Below are positions 51,582-60,884 of a DNA stretch of 64,000 nt, in pieces; within the stretch, counting starts at the first letter, position 1, and every line of letters begins with the position of its first letter. The notes beneath the pieces are model-generated. The model was given only the letters and a program-made list of their open reading frames with translations, was not told the DNA's origin and did no database searches. The stretch is taken from contig NZ_CP146986.1 in NCBI RefSeq assembly GCF_037126175.1, forward strand, positions 868,001 to 932,000. The letters run 5' to 3'. Source of the DNA: Pseudomonas sp. RSB 5.4. GTDB taxonomy: Bacteria; Pseudomonadota; Gammaproteobacteria; Pseudomonadales; Pseudomonadaceae. A program made the translations under genes and the position numbers.

Positions 51582-52664
51582 TCAGAAAGCCAGTGGTTGC
51601 GTGAGCTGCACCGCAGCGTTTTCCAGCCGCAGCAGAAACGCCTTGCGCGGCTGCCCACCACCATAGCCGGTCAGCGAACCGTCCGCACCGATCACTCGAT
51701 GGCACGGCACCACGATCGCCAACCGATTTTGCCCGTTGGCCAGTCCCACCGCGCGACTGGCGCCGGGTTTGCCCAGGCGTGCGGCGAGGGTACCGTAGGT
51801 GCTGGTGTGTCCATAAGGAATGTGCAGCAGTTGCTCCCAGACTTGCCGGTCGAACACGCTGCCGGGCAGGTGCAGCGGCACGCTGAACAGAGTGCGCGTC
51901 CCGGCAAAATATTCGTTGAGCTGCTCTTCGATCAGCTGCAAATGCGCGTTGTGCCCAGGCGCGACCACGTAGCCATGGCGGGTCTGTAACGCTTCGACTT
52001 CGCGGGTCAGCGCCGGGCGATCGAGAAACTCCAGCAACACCAGTCCGCGACGTTCGGCCATGGCGATCATCGGCCCCAGCGGCGTGGTCAGACGGGTGAA
52101 CAGCAGCGGCTCACTGTTGGCCGCGCGCCCCGGGGTGATGTGGAACGACTTTTGGAACGCATCGCGAAAACCGCTGAGCGATTCGTAGCCTGAGTCGAAC
52201 GCTGCATGGTCAATCGAGGTGCCTTGGCGAATCCCGCCCAGCGCCATGCCGAGCCGGCGGGTACGCAGCCACGCATGGAAGGTCATGCCGAAATGCTGCT
52301 TGAACCAGCGCCGCAATTTCAACGGTTCAATACCTTCGGCCAGCAACTGTGCATCACTCCAGCGCACCTCCGGGTCGGCATCGACGGCTTTGAGCAGGCG
52401 CTGCACCCAGTCGGGGGCGATGGCGGCGGCGTCCAGCGGTTTGCAGCGCAGGCAGGCGCGATAACCGGCCGACAGGCACTCATCGGCGTGGGCGAAGAAC
52501 TCGACGTTCTCCGGTTTCGGCTTGCGCGCCGTGCAACTGGGGCGGCAGAAGATCCCGGTGGTTTTCACGGCCGTGAAGAACACCCCTTCGTAAGCGGTGT
52601 CGCGTTCGAGCATGGCGCGAACCATCTCGGCGTGGGGCGGCAGCAGTGCGGTTTGTATGTTCAT
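51582..52664 (-). CDS. ada: bifunctional methylphosphotriester-DNA methyltransferase / O6-methylguanine methyltransferase and activator Ada
   Basis: A 360-residue Ada protein. The N-terminal zinc domain has C40, C44, C71 and C74 (FCRPSC, YRACLRC), where one Cys accepts methyl from phosphotriesters. An AraC-type HTH covers about residues 100-185 (LKLRRWFKQHFGMTFHAWLR). The C-terminal methyltransferase has the PCHRV active-site Cys (C321). Methylated Ada should activate its own operon, including alkA two genes downstream. It is full length and starts MNIQTALLPPHAEM. Confidence 0.96.
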   Translation of the reverse strand: MNIQTALLPPHAEMVRAMLERDTAYEGVFFTAVKTTGIFCRPSCTARKPKPENVEFFAHADECLSAGYRACLRCKPLDAAAIAPDWVQRLLKAVDADPEVRWSDAQLLAEGIEPLKLRRWFKQHFGMTFHAWLRTRRLGMALGGIRQGTSIDHAAFDSGYESLSGFRDAFQKSFHITPGRAANSEPLLFTRLTTPLGPMIAMAERRGLVLLEFLDRPALTREVEALQTRHGYVVAPGHNAHLQLIEEQLNEYFAGTRTLFSVPLHLPGSVFDRQVWEQLLHIPYGHTSTYGTLAARLGKPGASRAVGLANGQNRLAIVVPCHRVIGADGSLTGYGGGQPRKAFLLRLENAAVQLTQPLAF

Positions 52665-52772
52665 GGCCTGAGCTTAAATCCAGGATTTCGATCGCTCCAC
52701 CGAAAAATCGACAATGAATTTTTTCGATTCTGCACCACAATCAGCGAGTCGCCGATTCGATGGAGCCAACCC

Positions 52773-53186
52773 ATGCAGCCGTTTATCATTCAACACCTCG
52801 ATCACATCGTCCTGCGGGTCGCCGATCTGCGACGCAGTATCGATTTCTACGGTCAGGTATTCGGTGCCGAGGTGGTCAAGCACAACGAGCCATTGGGGCT
52901 GGTGCATCTGCGCGCCGGGACCTCGATGATCGACCTTGTCGACTTGCAGGGCGAGCTGGGCAAGAAGGGCGGTGCGGCGGCGGGTACCGAACGACGCAAC
53001 GTCGATCACTTCTGCCTGCGTATCGAACCCTTCGACGAACCGGCGCTGACCCAACACTTGCAGGCACACGGCCTGAGCGTGGAAAAAGCCGCCAGACGCT
53101 TCGGCGCCGAGGGCTACGGTCTGTCGCTTTACTGTTTCGACCCGGACGGCAATCAGGTCGAACTCAAAGGACCGTCCGAGGCTTAA
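52773..53186 (+). CDS. VOC-family (glyoxalase/extradiol dioxygenase fold) protein
   Basis: A 137-residue single-module VOC protein. Metal-ligand positions can be seen in LDHIVLRVAD (His10), GLVHLRAGT, VDHFCLRI and GNQVELKGP (Glu). The closest type is the glyoxalase/virulence-associated VOC group. The substrate is unknown. ATG at 52773 was chosen since the fold starts immediately after. It is convergent with the LysE gene, with a 4-bp overlap of the stops (TTAA). Confidence 0.85.
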   Translation: MQPFIIQHLDHIVLRVADLRRSIDFYGQVFGAEVVKHNEPLGLVHLRAGTSMIDLVDLQGELGKKGGAAAGTERRNVDHFCLRIEPFDEPALTQHLQAHGLSVEKAARRFGAEGYGLSLYCFDPDGNQVELKGPSEA

Positions 53187-53803
53187 GCGCGTTTCGCCAG
53201 CAACAACACCGAAGCCGCGGCCGACAACAGCCCTGCGCAGCAACGGTTGAAGATCCGTTTGCCGCGCGGCTCGGCGAACCAGCGGCGCATGTGCAGGCCC
53301 ATCCAGGCGTAGGCGCCGATGGCGATCCATTCCAGCAGCAGGAACAACGCGCCGAGCACGGCGAATTGCGCCGGCACCGGGCGGCTCGGGTCAACGAATT
53401 GCGGCAGAAACGCGGTGAACAGGAGGATTGCTTTCGGATTGCCCGCCGCCACCAGGAACTCCTGACGCGCCAACCGCCAGAACCCCACCGACGCTCCCGC
53501 CACCTGCTGTTCGGCCTCAGGGTTGGCGCGCCAGAGTTGCCAGGCCAGGTAAAGCAGATACGCCGCGCCGATGATCTTGATCGCATGGAACAGCCATTCC
53601 GAGGTCTGCAGCACCACCGACAGTCCCGCGCCCGCGAGGGCGATCATTGCGGCGAACGCGATAATCCGTCCGACACCGGCGGCGCACGCCCGACGATAGC
53701 CGTAGCGAGTGGCATTGCTCACCGATAGCAGGTTGTTCGGGCCAGGGGCCATGTTCAGGGCGAAACAGGCCGGGAGAAACAGCGACAGCGTGGCGAGGTC
53801 CAT
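53183..53803 (-). CDS. LysE/RhtB-family amino acid exporter
   Basis: A 206-residue inner-membrane protein with about six hydrophobic helices. It carries the family signature ALNMAPGPNNLLSVSNATRY near the N-terminus and LVAAGNPKAILLFTAFLPQF mid-protein. It likely exports homoserine/threonine-type amino acids. ATG at 53803 puts the signature at the usual distance; an upstream extension is not family-like. Stop codons overlap tail to tail with the VOC gene. Confidence 0.88.
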   Translation of the reverse strand: MDLATLSLFLPACFALNMAPGPNNLLSVSNATRYGYRRACAAGVGRIIAFAAMIALAGAGLSVVLQTSEWLFHAIKIIGAAYLLYLAWQLWRANPEAEQQVAGASVGFWRLARQEFLVAAGNPKAILLFTAFLPQFVDPSRPVPAQFAVLGALFLLLEWIAIGAYAWMGLHMRRWFAEPRGKRIFNRCCAGLLSAAASVLLLAKRA

Positions 53804-54079
53804 GGGCTTGGGCTCCAGAAACGATGACGCTTTTTTATCACAGGCTGCGGGCGCACTGACCCGTACAGTCACGTAGTGCTGTCGCGGTACAGCCTCGAGA
53901 TTAGCCTTGTAAATGCGTCGAACTTTTCCGGTTGGCCGGAACTCTCAAAGGTCTGAAGGCGCTGGTTTCGTCAGAAAAAACTGTGCGTCAAGTCAGAAAA
54001 AGGCGTTTGCCGTGTAATATCCGTCCAAAGCTGCAAACACCCTGCCGGCCCCGAAGCGGCCCCACCAAGAGCGATCTAC

Positions 54080-54694
54080 ATGCAAGCAAAGGCCCGTGAA
54101 GTTTATGTGCCACCGGTGCTGCAAGATCTGCGAGCCGGCACTGCCGAACTGCACATCGCACTGGAAAAACGTCTTCCTTTTTTCTCCGATACCCTCGATT
54201 CCAACGCTTTCGGACGGTTGATGCAGGCTTACTACGGCTTTTATCAGCCGCTGGAAAGTGCACTGCTCGACAGTGGCGTGATCCCTTTCGATTTCGATCT
54301 TGCGCCACGTCTCAAGGCGCAAACCCTGCTCAACGATCTGCAGGCGCTGGGCCTGACGGCCGAGGCCATCGCTCGCTTGCCACTGTGTCAGTCGTTGCCG
54401 GTGATCGACTCCGGCGCGGCATGCCTGGGTGTGTTGTACGTGCTGGAAGGGGCAACCCTCGGCGGGCAGATCCTGCGTCGCGAAATCGCTTCGCGGTTGA
54501 GTCTTGACGCCGACAATGGCGCGGCATTCCTCGACATTTATGGCGCCGCCACCGGTCGCCGCTGGCGCGATTTCATTGAATACCTGGGCAGTCGGTCGCT
54601 GGATGCGGGCGAACGTGAGGCCGTGGTTGCGGCGGCCCAAACCACATTCAGCTGTTTCGAGCGTTGGCTCGAAAGCCGGGAGGTACTGGCATGA
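54080..54694 (+). CDS. bphO: biliverdin-producing heme oxygenase (BphO)
   Basis: A 204-residue heme oxygenase. The proximal histidine lies in AELHIALEK (about residue 24) and the distal glycine helix in YVLEGATLGGQILRR. It opens heme to biliverdin IX-alpha, iron and CO, supplying the chromophore for the next gene. ATG at 54080 is the only suitable start. It overlaps bphP by four bases (ATGA). Upstream, GTCAGAAAAA occurs twice (about 53969 and 53992), with a TAATAT at 54015-54020 that could serve as a -10 element. Confidence 0.93.
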   Translation: MQAKAREVYVPPVLQDLRAGTAELHIALEKRLPFFSDTLDSNAFGRLMQAYYGFYQPLESALLDSGVIPFDFDLAPRLKAQTLLNDLQALGLTAEAIARLPLCQSLPVIDSGAACLGVLYVLEGATLGGQILRREIASRLSLDADNGAAFLDIYGAATGRRWRDFIEYLGSRSLDAGEREAVVAAAQTTFSCFERWLESREVLA

Positions 54695-56937
54695 CTCCGC
54701 AAGACAAAGAAGCCTTTGAAGAACTGCTGGCCAACTGTGCCGACGAACCGATCCGCTTTCCCGGGGCGATCCAGCCCCACGGTTTGCTGCTGACTCTGAG
54801 CGAGCCGGCGCTGGAAATCATTCAGATCAGTGCCAACGTCGAGACCCTGCTGGCACGTCCGGCGCAGGAACTGATCGGCCAGCCGCTGCACAAGTTGCTG
54901 GGTGAGGCACATGCGGCGGCTGTTAGCGACGCGTTGCTGCATCCGGTGTTCGCCGATGCCGGACCGCTGCATTTTCGCCTCAACGGCACCGCGTTCGAAG
55001 GGCTGCTGCACCGTCATCAGGGCGTATTGATTCTGGAACTGGAAATCCACGTCGAGAATTTCCAGCCGCGTAACGTCGCCAGCAATCCAACCAATCTGGG
55101 ACGTATGCTCCAGCGTCTGCAAGCGGCCACCACGTTGCAGGCGCTGTATGAAATCAGCGTCAAGGAAATCCAGGCGATGACCGGTTACGACCGGGTGCTG
55201 ATCTATCGCTTCGAGGAGGAGGGTCACGGTCAGGTCATCGCCGAGGCGTCCGATCCGTCGATGGAAGTGTTCAACGGCCTGTTCTTCCCGGCCTCGGACA
55301 TTCCCGAGCAGGCGCGCGAGCTGTACCGCACCAACTGGCTGAGGATCATCCCGAATGCCGATTACCAGCCAGTGCCGCTGGTGCCCAAGCTGCGCCCGGA
55401 CACCCAGACCCCGCTGGACCTGAGTTTCGCCACCCTGCGCAGCGTGTCGCCGATTCACTGCCAGTACATGAAGAACATGGGCGTGCTGTCGTCGATGAGT
55501 ATTTCCCTGCTCAAGGGCGACAAGCTTTGGGGCCTGATCAGTTGCGGCAACCGTCAGCCGCTGCATGTGCCGCACGAGCTGCGCAGCGCGTGCCAGACCA
55601 TCGGCCAGGTGCTGTCGCTGCAGATCAGTGCGATGGAGTCGCTGGAAATCAGCCGCCAGCGCGACGAAAAAGTCGAGGCGTTGGCGCTGCTCAATCAAGC
55701 AATGATCGACTCGCCGGAAAATGTCTTCGATGGTCTGGCGCAGCAGCCGCAAGTGCTGATGGCGCTGGCCGGGGCCGGGGGCATTGCGATTATCGAAGAC
55801 AAACAGCTGCACCGTTACGGCAACTGCCCGGAGCCGGAAGAGATTCGCGCGCTGCACAAGTGGTTGCAGGAAACCGGCGAGTCGGTGTTCGCCAGCCATC
55901 ATCTGGCGAGCGTCTATCCGCCAGCCGCGCAGTTTCAGCAAGTGGCCAGCGGCGTGCTTGCCATGAGCCTGCCCAAACCGGTGGACAATGGGGTGATGTG
56001 GTTCCGTCCCGAGGTCAAGGAAAACATCAACTGGAGCGGCGACCCGCGCAAGCCGCTGGACCTGGAAAATTCCGACGCCGGCCTGCGTCTGCGTCCGCGC
56101 ACCTCGTTCGAAATCTGGAAAGTCGAGATGGCCGGAATCTCCACCAAGTGGAGTCATGGCGATCTGTTCGCGGCCAATGACCTGCGCCGTTCGGCACTGG
56201 AAAACGACTTGGCCCGTCAGGTGCGCCGTGAGCAGGAAGCAGTGCGCGCCCGTGATGAACTGGTGGCGGTGGTCTCCCACGACCTGCGCAACCCGATGAC
56301 GGTTATTTCGATGCTCTGCGGCATGATGCAGAAGACCTTCAGTTCCGACGGCCCGCACACCTCGCGGCGCATCTCCACCGCGATCGACACCATGCAGCAG
56401 GCGGCCGGGCGGATGAACACGCTGCTCGAAGACTTGCTCGACACCTCGAAGATCGACGCCGGGCGCTACACCATCGCCCCGCAGACCCTGGATGTCGGGC
56501 AGATGTTCGAGGAAACCCAGTCGTTGCTCGGGCCACTGGCGCTGGACAAGGACATCAATATCTCGTTCGAAGCCGATCCCGACCTGAAAATTCACGCCGA
56601 CCCGGAGCGCCTGTTTCAGGTGCTGTCGAACCTGATCGGCAACGCGATCAAGTTCACCCCGCGCAAAGGTTCGGTGGGCGTGTTGGCCAAATCTGACGGC
56701 AAGGAAATCGTGTTTACCGTGCGCGATACCGGCGAAGGTATTCCCAAGGAAAACCTGGCGCGGGTGTTTGATCGCTACTGGACGGTGAAGGAGGGCAACC
56801 CGACCGGCACCGGACTGGGCTTGTACATCACGCAGGGGATTGTTGAAGCCCATGGCGGGCGGATCGAGGCCAGCAGTGAGCCGGGTGAGGGTACGGAGTT
56901 TCGGTTTACCGTGCCGGCGATGCTGTCCGGGGAATGA
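54691..56937 (+). CDS. bphP: bacteriophytochrome photoreceptor histidine kinase
   Basis: A 748-residue red/far-red photoreceptor. The biliverdin-attaching C16 precedes the PAS domain (NCADEPIRFPGAIQPHG). The GAF domain holds FFPASDIPEQARELYRTNWL. The PHY domain has RPEVKENINWSGDP and a tongue with PRTSFEIWKVEM. The kinase core has H530 (VVSHDLRNPMTV), NLIGNAIKFTP, DTGEGIP and GTGLGLYI. No response regulator gene is adjacent. It is translationally coupled to bphO. A shared terminator follows. Confidence 0.96.
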   Translation: MTPQDKEAFEELLANCADEPIRFPGAIQPHGLLLTLSEPALEIIQISANVETLLARPAQELIGQPLHKLLGEAHAAAVSDALLHPVFADAGPLHFRLNGTAFEGLLHRHQGVLILELEIHVENFQPRNVASNPTNLGRMLQRLQAATTLQALYEISVKEIQAMTGYDRVLIYRFEEEGHGQVIAEASDPSMEVFNGLFFPASDIPEQARELYRTNWLRIIPNADYQPVPLVPKLRPDTQTPLDLSFATLRSVSPIHCQYMKNMGVLSSMSISLLKGDKLWGLISCGNRQPLHVPHELRSACQTIGQVLSLQISAMESLEISRQRDEKVEALALLNQAMIDSPENVFDGLAQQPQVLMALAGAGGIAIIEDKQLHRYGNCPEPEEIRALHKWLQETGESVFASHHLASVYPPAAQFQQVASGVLAMSLPKPVDNGVMWFRPEVKENINWSGDPRKPLDLENSDAGLRLRPRTSFEIWKVEMAGISTKWSHGDLFAANDLRRSALENDLARQVRREQEAVRARDELVAVVSHDLRNPMTVISMLCGMMQKTFSSDGPHTSRRISTAIDTMQQAAGRMNTLLEDLLDTSKIDAGRYTIAPQTLDVGQMFEETQSLLGPLALDKDINISFEADPDLKIHADPERLFQVLSNLIGNAIKFTPRKGSVGVLAKSDGKEIVFTVRDTGEGIPKENLARVFDRYWTVKEGNPTGTGLGLYITQGIVEAHGGRIEASSEPGEGTEFRFTVPAMLSGE

Positions 56938-56940
56938 AAA

Positions 56941-56972
56941 AATCCGTGCCTCGCTGAACGGGGCACGGATTT
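56941..56972. terminator. bidirectional terminator between bphP and the toxin gene
   Basis: AAATCCGTGCC pairs with GGCACGGATTT with A- and T-tracts on the sides. It lies between two convergent stops (bphP at 56937, toxin at 56980) and serves both. Confidence 0.9.
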
Positions 56973-56979
56973 CGAGTGG

Positions 56980-59900
56980 TTAGCCCAGATCGGTCAACGA
57001 CATGAACACGTGTTTCGGCATCGGTACAAATCGATTGTTGCGTAGCTGGTTGATCGCGTACACCGCGCTGGCGGTACGGCCATTGCCGTCCCCGAAGCCT
57101 TGAAAACCGGCGATGGCCGCCAGCAAGTGTTTGTCGAAGTGCTCATGGGCGGTGTCGAGCGTTTTCAGATGTTGTTCCAGCGCAGCAAAACCGCTGGCGC
57201 TGCCACCATATTTTGTTGGCTGTCCTACCTCGCGCACGGACCCCGCCAGTTGAGGAACCAGTCGATCATGGATCTCTTTGACCACGGTCGCATCGGTGAG
57301 CGATTTATTGTTGCTCGAGTACTCCCGCAGGATCGTAACAATGTGCTCCAGTTTGTTGTCGGAGGTCGAACCCTTGACCATCCAGGCTCCGGCTCTCTGC
57401 GCATTGTCGGTGAAACCCTGCGGGTTGAACGCCGTTTCGGGCATCACGTCGCTGTAGGGTGGCTTGCCCAGATCCAGCTTCAAGACGCTTTGCTGGTGAT
57501 TCTTCAGATAGATGACTTTTCTGGATTCAAGCTCGGCCATGGATCCGAGTATTTCCGAATAGTCACCAGCGTTTGTAGTGAACTTCGTGCCGTTGAACCG
57601 GGGGCCTTTGCTTTTGGTGAAGCTAATCAGCACGTCGTTCGCCGCGGCATGACCTATTAACGATTCCAGTTGCTGGAATCCCTTTGAGGACTGAGTCGCT
57701 TCCCTCGTTGCAGCGTTGAACAGATGCTGCAGTTCTGTTGCATTGCCGCCCTTGGGTATGGAAATAACGTCCTGGCTCAGTCGTGTGACGAGCTGTTCGA
57801 CTGTTTCGAGTGCATCATCCTTGAACAATGCCCGTGCATGCGCCAGCGTCGGCAGTGTCATGCGAATCTCCGCTGCAACCCCGGTCTTGCTCAATGCCTT
57901 GACCAGATCGTACGAGCCGCTGCTGGTACTGCTCAGCGCTCGAAGTTGTCCGGCTCCTGCCCGGATGACGGTATGGCCGAAATGGCTGAGCTTCATCGCG
58001 CCTCTGCCGACCAGCCTGGCACCACCGTAGGCCAGCTTCGGAACGCCATCGAGCGGATTGAACACTGACAGCGCAACGCTTGCACCGACCTTGCTCAGGC
58101 TTAATAGTTTTGAAGTGCTGCCCAGCGCTTTGCTGAACGGCCCGATGGCTCCGGCAAAGATGAAGAGGATCGCGGTAAGGTCCATGACACAACTGAAGAT
58201 GGCGCCGCTGCGAAGATCCGGGTCACTGGAGGACAGGCCTCTGATGCACTGGCGGAACGGGATGACGACGTCGAGAACGGCTTCGATGGCGTTGTCGTGG
58301 TCATCATGTTTCTTCTCCAGAGCGGGTTTGTCGTAACCGGTTGCATAAAACTGATCGTAATGGGTCGGGGGATTATGTTCGGCAATGATTTCGCCGATCT
58401 TGTTGAAACGCTCCGAGTTGAAACTTTGAATAGGGCTACGCATAAAGGGTGGCGCGTCGTCAGGTTCATCGAATTCTGCAAATCGTTCGAGGATGATGCC
58501 CGGTTTGCCGCGCGACTCCTCGCCCAAGGGGGACTCGCCTTCGAAGTAGGCGCTTTTCTCGATTTGCGTATAAAGATATGTCAGCGACTTGAAGTCGTTG
58601 TTGCCATTTGGCGATACGGTAAACCATCCGATCTCATCGAGTGTCTGGCCGCGGATGTAAGCTTCAGCAAGAGCCGGATTGTTGCGGCAAATGCCTTGCA
58701 GGGGGAATATTTCAAAGCAGTAAAACTGCAATCCATACTTGCAAAACACCACGCTGCCGAAACGCGCCGTTTCACGTGGATCAAAGGGCACATAGCTGCT
58801 GGTTATCGGGATCTGTATCGAAAAATCGCGCACGCTGAAGATGGCGGTTTTTCCAAATTCAAGTGCCATCCGTTCTTCCATTGGCAATCGGCAAAGTGCC
58901 AGGCGCACAGTTGTATTGATTGCCGATTTGTATTGCTCGAAGTGCTCCTTTATCTTTGCCTTGTAAAGAGAGTTGATCGGTTCGAATTCCAGGAGTTCAG
59001 GAAACTCTTTATAAATGCTTGTGCCAGATTGCTTGTCATAGCCCTTTTTGAACAGCAGGTCGCGGGTCATATAGACATCAAGCACGGAATGATAGTGGCG
59101 TTTGGCTCCGTGTTCGACCGGCAACGCTATTTGCGTCATTGGGTCGCAACCAATGTCGTACAGCTCGTCTTTAGCCAGTTTGCGGCGGCTGACCGGTGGG
59201 GTGGCGATTGTTGTCAGCGCTGTACTGACCGCTTCGATGTGGGCGTTGTAGTGCGTGGCGGCCTGCTTGAAGAGCTCCTGGGTTGGCAGGTCATTGGCAT
59301 TTTCCGGCTCCAGGCCATTCAGCATCGACCAGTCGATGATGCCTTGCAGGTTAGCCCAGTCATGCAGCGTCTGCTGTTGCGCACTGGTGGGCAGAATCGC
59401 GCCCAATTCAAGTAGCTTGTCGTAGGACATCTGACGGGACAGGCCTGGTGCGATGCTCTCGGCCAGGCGTACCGCTTTGCGCAGAATTATCCAGGCTGAT
59501 GTGCCGATCTGCACAGTCGCGGGTGTCCTGACCAGAAACTCCGGCGCCAGTCCGGCGAGGATCAGTTCCAGCGTCAGGGGCACCGCATACTCCTTGATGC
59601 GTCGACGACCGAGTGCCTGTTCCAGTGCCAGGTTGACCTCGGCGGAGGTAGCCTGCACGTAACCCGGGTTATAGATATTCTGCTCGATGAAGTTCTGGTT
59701 CTTGTCCTCGCGACCCAATGACAAATCCAGCATGATTGCTGCAACCAGCAGGCGACTGCGCTGCTCGATGCTCAGCACAGTTGCATTGGCCATGGACGGT
59801 CCGTTCAACGCTTCGAAGCAGGACTGGACGAAAGCCTTGGCTTCTTCGGTCTCGAGCAACAGAGCCCAGGCGCGACGCGGGTATTCAATCAGGGCTGTCG

Positions 59901-60255
59901 GCGTCTCTTTCTTGAGCAGGGCACCGGCCAGATAATTGATCAGCGGTTCCGGGCGCGGCTCGCCCTTGTCCATCAGCTTATGGATGACCTGATAGATAGT
60001 TGATTGCTGATCCTCATCGATGCACAGCTCTGTTGCGCCGGTTTCGTTGGATGTCCCCCAGTAGTTGCCATGCGCGGGCGCCGGCGGCAACGTCAGTTCC
60101 AGCCAGGCGATCAGGTTTTCAAACTGTTCCACGGTCTTGGGCAGGTTCAGTTGCTGGAACTGCAGCCAGTTGAGCAACGGCAGACGGTCGCTTGAAGACA
60201 CGATGTCACCCGTCATGACTGCACTGCTGGCCAGCAGTTGCAGGTCGGGTTTCAA
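56980..60255 (-). CDS. large putative toxin with degenerate Fic domain, main part (needs -1 frameshift from the upstream frame)
   Basis: A 1091-residue open frame from a TTG at 60255; the frame is open upstream to 60324 without a plausible start. It resembles the large Pseudomonas dermonecrotic-toxin-domain (DUF6543-like) proteins, for instance YGLQFYCFEIFPLQGICRNN, and a hydrophobic stretch near residue 685 (MDLTAILFIFAGAIGPFSKA). The extreme C-terminus is Fic-like: AIAGFQGFGDGNGRTASAVY matches HPFxDGNGR except that Gln replaces the catalytic His and Gly replaces Pro. Joined to the frame at 60252-60662 it would give about 1227 residues. No immunity gene is evident beside it. Confidence 0.7.
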   Translation of the reverse strand: MKPDLQLLASSAVMTGDIVSSSDRLPLLNWLQFQQLNLPKTVEQFENLIAWLELTLPPAPAHGNYWGTSNETGATELCIDEDQQSTIYQVIHKLMDKGEPRPEPLINYLAGALLKKETPTALIEYPRRAWALLLETEEAKAFVQSCFEALNGPSMANATVLSIEQRSRLLVAAIMLDLSLGREDKNQNFIEQNIYNPGYVQATSAEVNLALEQALGRRRIKEYAVPLTLELILAGLAPEFLVRTPATVQIGTSAWIILRKAVRLAESIAPGLSRQMSYDKLLELGAILPTSAQQQTLHDWANLQGIIDWSMLNGLEPENANDLPTQELFKQAATHYNAHIEAVSTALTTIATPPVSRRKLAKDELYDIGCDPMTQIALPVEHGAKRHYHSVLDVYMTRDLLFKKGYDKQSGTSIYKEFPELLEFEPINSLYKAKIKEHFEQYKSAINTTVRLALCRLPMEERMALEFGKTAIFSVRDFSIQIPITSSYVPFDPRETARFGSVVFCKYGLQFYCFEIFPLQGICRNNPALAEAYIRGQTLDEIGWFTVSPNGNNDFKSLTYLYTQIEKSAYFEGESPLGEESRGKPGIILERFAEFDEPDDAPPFMRSPIQSFNSERFNKIGEIIAEHNPPTHYDQFYATGYDKPALEKKHDDHDNAIEAVLDVVIPFRQCIRGLSSSDPDLRSGAIFSCVMDLTAILFIFAGAIGPFSKALGSTSKLLSLSKVGASVALSVFNPLDGVPKLAYGGARLVGRGAMKLSHFGHTVIRAGAGQLRALSSTSSGSYDLVKALSKTGVAAEIRMTLPTLAHARALFKDDALETVEQLVTRLSQDVISIPKGGNATELQHLFNAATREATQSSKGFQQLESLIGHAAANDVLISFTKSKGPRFNGTKFTTNAGDYSEILGSMAELESRKVIYLKNHQQSVLKLDLGKPPYSDVMPETAFNPQGFTDNAQRAGAWMVKGSTSDNKLEHIVTILREYSSNNKSLTDATVVKEIHDRLVPQLAGSVREVGQPTKYGGSASGFAALEQHLKTLDTAHEHFDKHLLAAIAGFQGFGDGNGRTASAVYAINQLRNNRFVPMPKHVFMSLTDLG

Positions 60256-60662
60256 CGAATCAATCGCGTTGACCTGCTGGGTGATATCGATGCGCTCGAT
60301 AAACGTCCCGTCTTTTTTTCGACTTCATGGACCTGAAAGATTTCGCCCTCTTTATTGACCAGTGTCCAGTTGGCATCATTGATTTTCAACGCGTCGACGA
60401 TTGCAACGAATTGCGGTTGCCGTACCAGTTGGCGCAGGACGATATGTGCCGAGAAATGCGTTTGGTTGAATTGACTGCCCTCAAGAATCGATATGGACAG
60501 TTGCTCACTATCAACCAGGTTGGTGTGGTAATAGTAGTTGCGGTTGTCCTTGTCTTTTTCCAGCTTTTCGAGTGTTTCTCTGATTGTCTGTGCAATGGCG
60601 CGACGCTCAAGTTGCTCGCTTGATAAGGGGGCTGGGGTAAAAAGATTGGTTGAAATTGTCAT
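60252..60662 (-). CDS. N-terminal frame of the split toxin gene
   Basis: A 136-residue open frame whose first 117 residues read as ordinary protein (TNLVDSEQLSISILEGSQFN, then NKEGEIFQVHEVEKK). Its last 19 residues are Ser/Arg-rich and look like out-of-frame sequence. At codons 115-117 (GAA AAA AAG) lies the heptamer A AAA AAG. A -1 shift there continues as DGTFIERIDITQQVNAIDSL into the large frame. So this is the true N-terminus of the toxin, and unshifted translation yields a short product. ATG start at 60662. The 222 bp upstream (60663-60884) hold no gene. Confidence 0.7.
   Translation of the reverse strand: MTISTNLFTPAPLSSEQLERRAIAQTIRETLEKLEKDKDNRNYYYHTNLVDSEQLSISILEGSQFNQTHFSAHIVLRQLVRQPQFVAIVDALKINDANWTLVNKEGEIFQVHEVEKKTGRLSSASISPSRSTRLIR
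60312..60318 (-). other. A AAA AAG slippery heptamer at the frame junction of the toxin gene
   Basis: Read on the minus strand in the frame of the upstream ORF, positions 60320-60312 are GAA AAA AAG, so the heptamer A AAA AAG is in the exact phase of the dnaX -1 frameshift site. Ten bases after it, TATCGA and TCGATA can form a small hairpin with a 5-base loop. An AGG lies about 12 bases before it; it is a weak internal Shine-Dalgarno at best. A one-base deletion in an 8-A tract is the alternative reading. Confidence 0.6.
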
Positions 60663-60884
60663 TGGGTGTCAGTCCATCCATGGTTTATAGGCGGGGCAAA
60701 TAACGAGTGCAGCGGAAGTCTGCTTTCGCGTGGCGACTATATCGGCGCAGTCAGGGCTTGTTTTGCAGTATTGGTTTCAATGTATGTTTCATGCCGGTCA
60801 TTTTGAGGGCAATTTTGTTCAATACAGGAGGCCATGCCTTAGTTAGCCTGAGTCTCTTTCTCCCCAATCTGCGGCAGGTGTGTA

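Noticed and set aside
54538..56853. Long minus-strand open frame (about 771 codons) over bphP
   Set aside because: It is antisense to bacteriophytochrome, whose motifs are complete. It is a GC-driven shadow.
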